Below, one piece after another: positions 1 to 5,904 of a stretch of 13,334 nt of DNA. Below the pieces are notes generated by a model that was not told the origin of the DNA, made no database searches, and saw only the letters and a list, made by a program, of their open reading frames with translations. Location: assembly GCA_021323255.1 (NCBI GenBank), contig JAJTCL010000032.1, forward strand, positions 1-13,334, read 5' to 3'. This DNA comes from Propionibacteriaceae bacterium (GTDB lineage: Bacteria > Actinomycetota > Actinomycetes > Propionibacteriales > Propionibacteriaceae). The first letter of the stretch is position 1, and the number at the start of each line of letters is the position of its first letter. The position numbers and the translations under genes are program-made.

Positions 1-580
1 CCAAGATCTCATCCTTGGTGAACTTCTTCTCCATCGCGATCGCATAGCGGAGCTCACGAATCTTGCGTTGCATGGTTGGCGCCTGGGCATCTTTGACACA
101 TTGAGAGTCACCCTTGGCCTGACACGCCTCGACTTGGACCATCTTGACGTACTGCTGGGTGATCGACGAGCCACCTTGAGTGATGCCGCCATCGGTGGAG
201 TTGCGCACCAGCGCACGCATCGTGCCCTTGAAATCCAAGGCGCCGTGCTCGTAGAAACGGTGATCCTCGATGGCTATCTGCGCCTGCCGCATGATCGGTG
301 CGATGTTCTTCAGCTTCACCGGGATCCGGTTCTCGTCGTAGAAGTACGCCAGCGTCTTGCCATTGCCCATGAGCACCTTGCTGCGGGTGGCTGGCGCAGG
401 CGTTGCGAGCTCAGCCGGCAGGCTCTTCAGCTCGGCAGCCGCGGCGTTGCTGGTAACCCCTGCCATGCCCGCGAAAGGAATGAACAATCCCGCCACCAGA
501 ACACCGGCAAGAATGCTGACGACGACGAACATCACCAGCGAGTACGCGAGGCTCCCCGCGCGCTTCGGCGTAAACGGCAC
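1..580 (-). CDS. Class A penicillin-binding protein (PonA2-like), N-terminal part, cut by window edge
   Basis: Peptidoglycan glycosyltransferase (GT51) that polymerises lipid II outside the membrane. Class A enzymes normally carry a C-terminal transpeptidase, which would lie beyond base 1. The visible 193 residues show a short basic cytoplasmic start, one membrane segment at about residues 12-34, a linker, and then the GT51 motifs: AIEDHRFYEHG with the likely catalytic Glu at 105, GGSSITQQYVK at 136-146, and RKIRELRYAIAMEKKFTKDE at 172-191. Two cysteines (153 and 161) sit in the loop between motifs 2 and 3. The start is taken as GTG at 580, because an in-frame TGA lies eight codons upstream and the next start would remove most of the membrane segment; no strong ribosome site is visible. 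The gene is divergent from the WhiB4-like gene, as ponA2 is in mycobacteria. The family call is firm; PonA2 orthology rests on neighbourhood. Confidence 0.93.
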   Translation of the reverse strand, partial: MPFTPKRAGSLAYSLVMFVVVSILAGVLVAGLFIPFAGMAGVTSNAAAAELKSLPAELATPAPATRSKVLMGNGKTLAYFYDENRIPVKLKNIAPIMRQAQIAIEDHRFYEHGALDFKGTMRALVRNSTDGGITQGGSSITQQYVKMVQVEACQAKGDSQCVKDAQAPTMQRKIRELRYAIAMEKKFTKDEIL

Positions 581-814
581 GAGTAACAGCCTACGGGAGC
601 TTCAGGGCCCCACTGAATCACGTACTGATACCAAATCTTGACCTGAGGGCACCTTTTGTTCGATTGTCAAGCAACCAAAGGTCACAAAACGGCAAACATC
701 TCGAAACGAATCTAGTCACATCGAAGAGTGCGTGCGTAGCGTTTCATACCGCTGTGCCAGATGGGCCGGGGAAATGCCCGGCACGGCGAAAGTTTCACGA
801 AGGGGAGATGCAGC
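581..814. promoter_or_regulatory. Divergent intergenic region between PBP and whiB genes
   Basis: This 234-nt gap must hold both promoters. Bases 600-730 are visibly AT-richer than the flanking genes. A consensus-like TTGACA hexamer on the minus strand (complement of about 665-670) could be a -35 box for the PBP gene, but no convincing -10 box follows at 16-18 nt. Two GTCACA words at 681-686 and 715-720 resemble half sites for Crp-family regulators, without a matching other half. No RNA gene or additional reading frame is convincing here. Confidence 0.45.
800..807 (+). promoter_or_regulatory. Ribosome binding site of whiB
   Basis: AAGGGGAG lies 7 nt before the GTG at 815. It decides the start: the longer in-frame ATG at 761 has no such site, and the ATG at 808 is in another frame that stops after eight codons. 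Confidence 0.75.
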
Positions 815-1189
815 GTGCCTGCAGTGCAACGTGAAGACTGGACCATGCGCGCCAAGTGCCGGGGGATGGAGGACGCCCTGTTTCCGGAGGCGTCCGACCA
901 AAAACGAGCCAGACTCGTGTGTTCTGGATGCCCTGTGCGCTTCGAGTGCTTGGCCGAGGCTCTCGACAACCGGATCGAATGGGGTGTCTGGGGCGGCATG
1001 ACCGAGCGGGAGCGGAGGTTGCTGCTCCGGCAGCGCAGTGATGTCACCTCGTGGCGCTCCGTTCTGCTCGGCAAGTCGAGCCAGCAGGCGGCTCAGCCGG
1101 TGCCGCCGGGCTCTCAGTCCTTGTCGGACAGTAGCGCGCCGACGCGGCGGAGTGCCGCCAGGTCGGTGACGTCGGTCGGCAAAGACTGA
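815..1189 (+). CDS. whiB4: WhiB-family iron-sulphur transcriptional regulator, WhiB4-like
   Basis: Wbl proteins bind a [4Fe-4S] cluster through four cysteines and regulate transcription, usually with the primary sigma factor; WhiB4 in mycobacteria responds to oxygen and oxidative stress. From the GTG at 815 the product is 124 residues. Cluster ligands are Cys15, Cys36, Cys39 and Cys45, the last three in a CxxCPVxxxC arrangement. They are followed by EWGVWGGMTERERR at 55-68, containing the Wbl GVWGG turn, and a basic tail. The stretch ALDNRIEWGVWGGMTERE and the following VTSWR resemble WhiB4 more than WhiB1, 2 or 3. Position between a PonA2-like gene and two ArsA-like ATPases matches Rv3681c. 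The last 25 codons are antisense to the 3' end of the second ATPase gene, a 76-nt convergent overlap. The Wbl family is certain; the WhiB4 subtype is very likely. Confidence 0.92.
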   Translation: MPAVQREDWTMRAKCRGMEDALFPEASDQKRARLVCSGCPVRFECLAEALDNRIEWGVWGGMTERERRLLLRQRSDVTSWRSVLLGKSSQQAAQPVPPGSQSLSDSSAPTRRSAARSVTSVGKD

Positions 1190-2277
1190 ACCTGGGTCTG
1201 GGCCACCGTCGGGCGAGCCGCCGCGAAGCGTTCCATCATTCGCGTCTCGGTCTCGATCATGCGCATCAGATTGGCGTGACGGCGGAGGGCCTCTACCTCG
1301 AGCACGGCTGAGGTGTCCGCAAGGTCCTCGGCTAGGGACAGTGCCCGTTCTGGCGAGATCGCCAAGGCGCAGGTGTGTACCCGGTTGATCACCATGCCCG
1401 AGAGGGGCATGCCTTCCTCGGTGAGCCGGTCCACGAAGTACTCGGCCTCTCGTAGCGCGTCATGCTGCGGGGTCGCGACGACCACGAACGTGCTGTGCCG
1501 TGACGACAGCAGTTCGAACGTCGAGGTGGCTCGCTGCCGAAATCCGCCGAAGAGAGCCTCGAAGGCGCGGACAAAGGTCTGGACGTCGCTGATGATCTGG
1601 GCGCCGAGGATCTTGGTCATTGCGGCAGAGATCATGCTGAAACCAGCGCCCATCAACCGCAGCGGGCCTCGGGCGGGGTGCAGCAAGAAACGGAGGAATC
1701 TGCCGTCGAGCAGTGCGCTCAGGTGTTCGGGGGCGTCCAGGAAGTCCAGGGCTGAGCGGGCCGGTGGAGTGTCTACCACGATGAGGTCCCACCTGCCGGA
1801 AGCCTTCGCCTCGGTGTGAAGCTGGCCGAGCTTCTCCATCGCCATGTACTCCTGGGTGCCGGAGAACTCTGACGACAAGGCCACATAGAACTGGTTCTGC
1901 AAGATCGCAGCAGCCTTCTCGGGCGTGGAGTGCGCCAGCACCACGTCGTCGAAGGTGTTCTTCATGTCGAGCATCATCGCGTCCAAGCTGCCACCGGCGG
2001 CGGTGTCGATCATGGACACTGGCCGAGGGGTGTTGGCGAGCTCGCCGACGCCGAGCGATTGAGCTAGCCGGCGCGCTGGATCGATGGTCAGTACGACCAC
2101 CTTGCGGCCGGCCTCGGCCGCACGCAGCGCGACTGCAGCGGACGTTGTGGTCTTGCCGACGCCGCCCGAACCGCAGCAGATAATGATCTTGGTCTCGCGA
2201 TCACCGATAATCTTGTCGATATCGAGGAACGGCACCGGCAGCCCAGCCCGCGCCGCCGACTTCAAGGCGCTTGTCAT
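1114..2277 (-). CDS. ArsA/Get3-like ATPase, second subunit (Rv3680/BagB-like)
   Basis: P-loop ATPase of the ArsA/Get3 family, 387 residues. In mycobacteria this protein and its neighbour form a pair of Get3 homologues; eukaryotic Get3 delivers tail-anchored membrane proteins, but the bacterial cargo is not settled. Visible motifs are the Walker A GSGGVGKTT at 36-44, switch I TIDPARR with Asp66, GTQEYMAMEKL at 140-150, and switch II VVDTPP at 167-172. The deviant Walker A of this superfamily normally has a second lysine (GKGG); here it is Ser37, so this subunit lacks the signature lysine. Residues about 193-245 form a hydrophobic, methionine-containing helical stretch that could be a substrate groove (inference). 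The ATG at 2277 overlaps the stop of the upstream ATPase gene as ATGA, implying coupling. Arsenite transport is unlikely: no arsenic genes are nearby and no ArsA-type tandem duplication is present. Confidence 0.9.
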   Translation of the reverse strand: MTSALKSAARAGLPVPFLDIDKIIGDRETKIIICCGSGGVGKTTTSAAVALRAAEAGRKVVVLTIDPARRLAQSLGVGELANTPRPVSMIDTAAGGSLDAMMLDMKNTFDDVVLAHSTPEKAAAILQNQFYVALSSEFSGTQEYMAMEKLGQLHTEAKASGRWDLIVVDTPPARSALDFLDAPEHLSALLDGRFLRFLLHPARGPLRLMGAGFSMISAAMTKILGAQIISDVQTFVRAFEALFGGFRQRATSTFELLSSRHSTFVVVATPQHDALREAEYFVDRLTEEGMPLSGMVINRVHTCALAISPERALSLAEDLADTSAVLEVEALRRHANLMRMIETETRMMERFAAARPTVAQTQVQSLPTDVTDLAALRRVGALLSDKD

Positions 2278-3233
2278 GCGGCCTCCAGGGCGATCTGGTC
2301 GGTCAGCTGCTCCGCGATCGCGAAGATCGCGCCCTCGTCGATACCTCCAGGATCGAAGGGAATCTGCACCAGTGGAAGGCTCAATGCGGTCAGTCGATCA
2401 TGACGCTGCTGCTCTTGCAGCGTACGCGCCGCCTCGATCGCAAACTCCGAGGCTAAGGCCTGGTTCTGCTTGATCGTCAGCCCGGGCACCTTCAAGATCA
2501 CTGACCCACTGGCGGCAGTTTGGAGCTGATCGTTATCGAGTGGGCTCGGTGTCACCATATTCTCGATCACCATACCGATCCGGATCCGCGTGGGCTGCAC
2601 CGCGGCGACGGCTTCCTCAGTCTCGGTGACCGGCATGTCCTCGAGCAGGGTGACGAAATGCAAGGCCGTGGTCGCCGACCGCAGCAGGCGCATGATCGAG
2701 TCGGCCTGGCTGCGAATAGGTCCTACCTTGGCGAGGCCGGCGACGGCCAGGTGCACATTGAGGAACTGGGCGATCCGGCCCGTTGGCGGAGCGTCGAGAA
2801 CCACGGCGTCGTAGGCGTTCGGGCGGTTTTTGATCTTCCGTCGGACTGCCTCGTACACCTTGCCGGTGAGGAGCACGTCACGCAGCCCAGGCGCGATCGA
2901 GGTGGCGAAGTCGACAGCACCGAAGCGGTCAAGTGCCTTGCCGGCGACACTGAGGTGGTAGAAAGTGTCGAGGTACTCGACCAGGGCATCCTCGGCATCG
3001 ATGGCCAAGCCGTACACCATGCCTCCAGCCGGCGTACGACTGATCCGGCGTTCTTTGCGTCCGGTTAGCGGCGGCACGTCGAACAGCTCCGAGATGCCAT
3101 TTCGGCCCTCGACCTCGCACAGCAACACCCGCCGGCCGCTGGTGGCCAGGGCGCACGCGAGGCCGGCCGCGATCGTGGTTTTGCCTGTGCCACCCTTCCC
3201 ACTGACGATGTGCAGGGTGTGCCGCGGAGTCAC
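2274..3233 (-). CDS. ArsA/Get3-like ATPase, first subunit (Rv3679/BagA-like)
   Basis: P-loop ATPase of 319 residues, partner of the next gene. The Walker A is GKGGTGKTT at 12-20 with both the signature Lys13 and the catalytic Lys18. Switch II is LDAPPTGR at 146-153. The switch I aspartate expected in Get3 (DPAH) is replaced by a glutamate in CEVEGRN at 39-45. The start is GTG at 3233, six codons before the first beta strand, and overlaps the stop of the reductase gene as GTGA; the 3' end overlaps the next ATPase as ATGA. Both subunits are therefore probably made in step and form a heterodimer (inference from coupling and complementary motif changes). The same adjacent order is found in mycobacteria as Rv3679-Rv3680. 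The exact substrate is unknown. Confidence 0.9.
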   Translation of the reverse strand: MTPRHTLHIVSGKGGTGKTTIAAGLACALATSGRRVLLCEVEGRNGISELFDVPPLTGRKERRISRTPAGGMVYGLAIDAEDALVEYLDTFYHLSVAGKALDRFGAVDFATSIAPGLRDVLLTGKVYEAVRRKIKNRPNAYDAVVLDAPPTGRIAQFLNVHLAVAGLAKVGPIRSQADSIMRLLRSATTALHFVTLLEDMPVTETEEAVAAVQPTRIRIGMVIENMVTPSPLDNDQLQTAASGSVILKVPGLTIKQNQALASEFAIEAARTLQEQQRHDRLTALSLPLVQIPFDPGGIDEGAIFAIAEQLTDQIALEAA

Positions 3234-3883
3234 GTCAGCCCTGTGATCGCCAGGCCGGCGTGGGTCTTGTAGCGCCGGTTGATAGCGATGAGGTTGGCGG
3301 TCAGTGCCTCGACCTGGCCTGCGTTGCGCAGCCTGCCGGCGTAGATGCCGCGCGCGCCGGGGATCGCCGCAGCGAGATCACACACCACCGAGACACCATC
3401 CCGATCCTCACCGAGGACGAGCACATCATCGGCGAAGTGGTCGACTGTCGGGTCATCGAGGAGGACGGCACTGACGTGGTGAAACGCAGCGATCACCGTC
3501 GAGTCGGGGAGCAGCTGCTGTGCCTCCTCGGCTGCGGAACCAGCCGCAACTCGCAGCGGAAAGGGTCCGTGCTGGTCAAAGCCGAGCGGATTGACGCAGT
3601 CGACCACGATCTTTCCGACCAGCTCTGTGGCCAGGGCGGACAGCAGCGCAGCGTGACCGGCGTACGGCACTGCCACGATGACCAGTTCGGCGGCGGCTGC
3701 GACGTCGGCGTTGCTGCCGCCGGTGATTCGATTGGTGTCGTCTGCCTGTGCATCCTCGGCGCCAATCAGTTCCCCGCGCTCGGCGGCGCGGCTACCGATC
3801 AGGACGTCGTGCCCGGCAGCCGCAAATCGCCTGGCGAGACCACGCCCCTGGGGGCCGGTGCCACCCAAGATCCCGATCTTCAC
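3230..3883 (-). CDS. npdG: F420-dependent NADP reductase (NADPH:F420 oxidoreductase, NpdG type)
   Basis: Transfers hydride between NADP(H) and the deazaflavin coenzyme F420 in the cytoplasm, linking the two redox pools. From the GTG at 3883 the product is 217 residues, the usual length. It opens directly with VKIGILGGTGPQGRGLARRF, the Rossmann nucleotide-binding loop; GSR at 30-32 suits the 2'-phosphate of NADPH. Further family motifs are VIVAVPYAGH and VVDCVNPLGF in the middle, and AFHHVSA. The frame stays open upstream to an ATG at 4000, but the family begins at the first beta strand, and GCGGGG lies 7 nt before this GTG. The stop overlaps the start of the first ATPase gene as GTGA, so it heads a three-gene operon. 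The reductase family is confident. Enzymes of this fold that lack F420 use are possible, so the F420 call is slightly less certain. Confidence 0.87.
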   Translation of the reverse strand: MKIGILGGTGPQGRGLARRFAAAGHDVLIGSRAAERGELIGAEDAQADDTNRITGGSNADVAAAAELVIVAVPYAGHAALLSALATELVGKIVVDCVNPLGFDQHGPFPLRVAAGSAAEEAQQLLPDSTVIAAFHHVSAVLLDDPTVDHFADDVLVLGEDRDGVSVVCDLAAAIPGARGIYAGRLRNAGQVEALTANLIAINRRYKTHAGLAITGLT

Positions 3884-3956
3884 GCCGACGCCCCGCGGTG
3901 TCTGGCGAGGAAAGGCCGCCTGGCGATGCGCGCCGGCCGCTTGGTCATGGGCTCGA

Positions 3957-3962
3957 TAGTAG
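3957..3962 (-). promoter_or_regulatory. Possible -10 box for the npdG-ATPase operon
   Basis: TACTAT on the minus strand fits the actinobacterial TANNNT -10 pattern and would give a leader of about 65 nt. No clear -35 box is visible at the proper distance, so this is weak. Confidence 0.25.
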
Positions 3963-4081
3963 TGAGGGTCCCGAGCGTTAACTGTGCGCCAGACTTCCAC
4001 GCAGCCCGGAAGGCGAGCTCCTGCAGCCAGCGAAGCGGTCCGCGCGTCATAGTGTCAGTGGCGTCAGCAAGGCTGTGCTGC

Positions 4082-4519
4082 ATGACCTCTACTTCTGACA
4101 CGAATGCCGCACCTGGCTCTGCAACCTCAGAGCCAACCCCGGCAACCTCCGCCTCCTCACGGCCGAGAATCAGCATGGCGAGCGTGGTGCTGGATACCGA
4201 CGATCCGCCGCGGCTGGCCGAGTTCTATACAGCGCTGCTCGGCTGGCAGATTGAGTCAACGGAGGAGGACTGGATCACCATCGGCGACGGCTCCGGGACG
4301 CGGATGGACTTCCAGTTGGCGCTCAACCACAAGCCCCCAACCTGGCCGGACAATGCCGTGCCGCAACAGTTCCACCTCGACCTTGATGTGGACGATCTGG
4401 ACCAAGCTGCGGCGTACGCGGACTCGATCGGTGCCCGACGCGCCGCCAGCGGTGATCATGCGCCCGACTTCATCGTTTTTCTGGACCCGAGCGGCCATCC
4501 GTTCTGTCTGTGCTCATAA
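4082..4519 (+). CDS. VOC-superfamily (glyoxalase-like) protein
   Basis: Small vicinal-oxygen-chelate fold protein of 145 residues, function unknown. The domain starts at about residue 30 with RISMASVVLDTDDPPRLAEF, the first beta-alpha unit, followed by FYTALLGW and the paired second half with FHLDLDVDDLDQAAAYA and a closing DPSGHPFCLC strand. It resembles the glyoxalase-like group common in actinobacteria. Several metal ligands of true glyoxalase I are not obvious: the first strand has no His or Gln ligand and the last strand has Cys in place of the usual Glu, so catalysis is not assured. Residues 1-29 are a Ser/Thr/Ala-rich tail. The ATG at 4175 is an alternative start that removes the tail and gives 114 residues but cuts into the first strand. 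AAGG lies 9-10 nt before the ATG at 4082. It is divergent from npdG. Confidence 0.8.
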   Translation: MTSTSDTNAAPGSATSEPTPATSASSRPRISMASVVLDTDDPPRLAEFYTALLGWQIESTEEDWITIGDGSGTRMDFQLALNHKPPTWPDNAVPQQFHLDLDVDDLDQAAAYADSIGARRAASGDHAPDFIVFLDPSGHPFCLCS

Positions 4520-4543
4520 CAGCCCGGGCGACCTGCCGGCCTC

Positions 4544-4549
4544 TACAGT
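4544..4549 (+). promoter_or_regulatory. Possible -10 box for leaderless DUF4177 gene
   Basis: TACAGT, a TANNNT box, ends 6 nt before the ATG at 4556. That is the distance expected if transcription starts at the ATG. The purine run GTGAGG at 4548-4553 is too close to the ATG for a good ribosome site. Confidence 0.35.
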
Positions 4550-4555
4550 GAGGCT

Positions 4556-4729
4556 ATGACGAAGTGGGAGTACGTAACAGTGCCGCTGCTGGTGCACGCG
4601 ACCAAGCAGATCCTGGATAACTGGGGGCAGGACGGGTGGGAGCTGGTGCAGGTAGTGCCTGGGCTTAATCCCGAGAATCTCGTCGCCTATCTCAAACGCC
4701 CCATCCCTGCGCCGGGAGCCGGTGCGTGA
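4556..4729 (+). CDS. Small DUF4177-like protein (Rv3678A-like)
   Basis: Uncharacterised 57-residue cytoplasmic protein. It begins MTKWEYVTVPLLVHATKQIL and continues with DNWGQDGWELVQVVPG. The pattern of a WEY strand near the start followed by a GWELVQV strand is typical of the small DUF4177 family. A proline/alanine/glycine-rich tail ends the protein. Its stop overlaps the GTG of the RidA-family gene as GTGA (4726-4729), so the two are translated together. A short protein occupies the same position next to the RidA gene in mycobacteria. No function can be assigned. The coding call is supported by the family pattern, the overlap and the conserved position. Confidence 0.82.
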   Translation: MTKWEYVTVPLLVHATKQILDNWGQDGWELVQVVPGLNPENLVAYLKRPIPAPGAGA

Positions 4730-5211
4730 CCCTGCCGTCGCGACGGCTCGCTGATCTTGGACTGAGCTTGCCGACCACGCCTGCGCCACTTGCCGCGTAC
4801 GTGCCTGCGGTGCGGTTCGAGGATCTGGTCTACACCGCCGGGCAGCTGCCGCTGGTGAATGGCACGTTGCGAGACGTCGGCAAGGTCGGCGCCGAGGTTC
4901 CGGTCGAGGACGCAGCGGAGTGTGCCCGGATCGCCGCGCTCAACGGGCTCGCGGCGGTGGCCGACCTTACTGGAGATCTCGACGTGATCAGGCGGATCGT
5001 CAAGGTCGTGGTGTATGTGGCCAGTGCGCCTGGGTTCACTGATCAGCCGCTGGTCGCTAACGGCGCGAGTGGACTGCTGCAGGAGATCCTCGGCGAGGCG
5101 GGCCGGCACGCCCGAAGCACCGTGGGTGTCGCGGCGTTACCACTTGATGCCCCAGTCGAGGTCGAGCTCATGGTCGCCGTCGGTTCAACGCCGATGATCG
5201 TGCCGCTCTGA
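4726..5211 (+). CDS. RidA/YjgF/UK114-family protein (Rv3678c-like)
   Basis: The family includes enamine/imine deaminases that hydrolyse reactive 2-aminoacrylate-type intermediates. This 161-residue member belongs to a longer, divergent branch whose activity is not established. Typical strands are DLVYTAGQLPLVNG at 33-46, VKVVVYVASAPGFTDQP at 92-108, and the closing RSTVGVAALPLDAPVEVEL. Arg130 in this block corresponds to the substrate-carboxylate-binding arginine of RidA. The start is GTG at 4726, overlapping the stop of the DUF4177 gene. It ends 9 nt before the Nudix gene, so it lies in a tight operon with the neighbours on both sides. The family is certain; the deaminase role is inferred. 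Confidence 0.9.
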   Translation: MTLPSRRLADLGLSLPTTPAPLAAYVPAVRFEDLVYTAGQLPLVNGTLRDVGKVGAEVPVEDAAECARIAALNGLAAVADLTGDLDVIRRIVKVVVYVASAPGFTDQPLVANGASGLLQEILGEAGRHARSTVGVAALPLDAPVEVELMVAVGSTPMIVPL

Positions 5212-5220
5212 CGGTCCGTC

Positions 5221-5904
5221 ATGCCGTCACACTCCTACGACGTCTTGATCCGGCTGGCCCCAAAGGTGCCGGCTGCCATAGTGGAACGGGCCGCACGGTG
5301 GACCCTCGACTCAGTGCCGAGTACTCCCGCTGCGGCGGCTAGCGTCATCCTGCTGCGTGACGGCCGAGCGGGACTGGAGACCTATCTCTTACACCGGCAC
5401 GCTCGAATGGCTTTCGCCCCATCGAGGGTGGTCTTTCCTGGCGGTCGCGTCGACGCAGCAGACGCTTCCGAAGAGGCCGATCCTTTCTTTCGCTGCGCGC
5501 TCCGCGAGACCTTCGAAGAGACAGGTGTCGTCCTCTCCGAGATGGACCTCTATCCCTGGGCGCACTGGATCACTCCGGAAATCGAGCCCCGCCGATATGA
5601 CACGCGGTTCTTCGTCGCTGCAATGCCTCAAGATCAGGAGGCGACCGACATCTCAGGGGAGACCGATAGCGCGGATTGGTCAACTCCGGATGCAGCGCTG
5701 GCCGCCGAGCGTTCCGGCCGCATCCTGATGTTGCCACCCACCATCTCGATCTTGATCGAGCTTGCTGATCTTCCGAACGTGGCTGAGGTGATCAAGCACG
5801 CGATCGGCCGGCAGATCGAGCCGGTGCTGCCTCAGTTGGTGGAAACCGAAAGCGGTTGGCAGTTCCGCTATCCGCAGGCCGGTTCAGACAAGACATCGAC
5901 ATGA
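5221..5904 (+). CDS. Nudix hydrolase, NUDT19-like
   Basis: Nudix enzymes cleave nucleoside diphosphates linked to another group, using Mg2+ or Mn2+. The 227-residue product has FPGG at 72-75 and RETFEETG at 95-102, the metal-binding half of the Nudix box. The distance between the two halves is longer than in the classic box because of an acidic insertion (DASEEADPFF). That, with the preceding RHARMAFAPSRVVFPGG, resembles the NUDT19/RP2 group, some of which act on CoA esters. The substrate cannot be deduced. The ATG at 5221 lies 9 nt after the RidA stop with no clear ribosome site. Its own stop overlaps the ATG of the next gene as ATGA, so it sits in the middle of a coupled operon. Confidence 0.87.
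   Translation: MPSHSYDVLIRLAPKVPAAIVERAARWTLDSVPSTPAAAASVILLRDGRAGLETYLLHRHARMAFAPSRVVFPGGRVDAADASEEADPFFRCALRETFEETGVVLSEMDLYPWAHWITPEIEPRRYDTRFFVAAMPQDQEATDISGETDSADWSTPDAALAAERSGRILMLPPTISILIELADLPNVAEVIKHAIGRQIEPVLPQLVETESGWQFRYPQAGSDKTST

Noticed and set aside
68..586. Plus-strand frame of 172 codons opposite the PBP gene
   Set aside because: It is the shadow of the minus-strand PBP, which shows all GT51 motifs in order, while this frame has none.
681..720. Crp sites at the two GTCACA words before whiB
   Set aside because: Each is an isolated half site without the opposite half at the required spacing.
2520..3068. Plus-strand frame of 182 codons opposite the first ATPase
   Set aside because: Antisense to a gene with intact Walker A and switch II motifs; composition is that of a GC-rich shadow frame.
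1114..3233. Arsenic resistance operon based on ArsA similarity
   Set aside because: No ArsB, ArsC, ArsD or ArsR gene is present, and the neighbourhood matches the Get3-like pair of mycobacteria.
3260..4519. Long 419-codon plus-strand frame covering npdG and the VOC gene
   Set aside because: Its first two thirds are antisense to the clear npdG reading frame and resemble no family; only the last 145 codons are the VOC protein.
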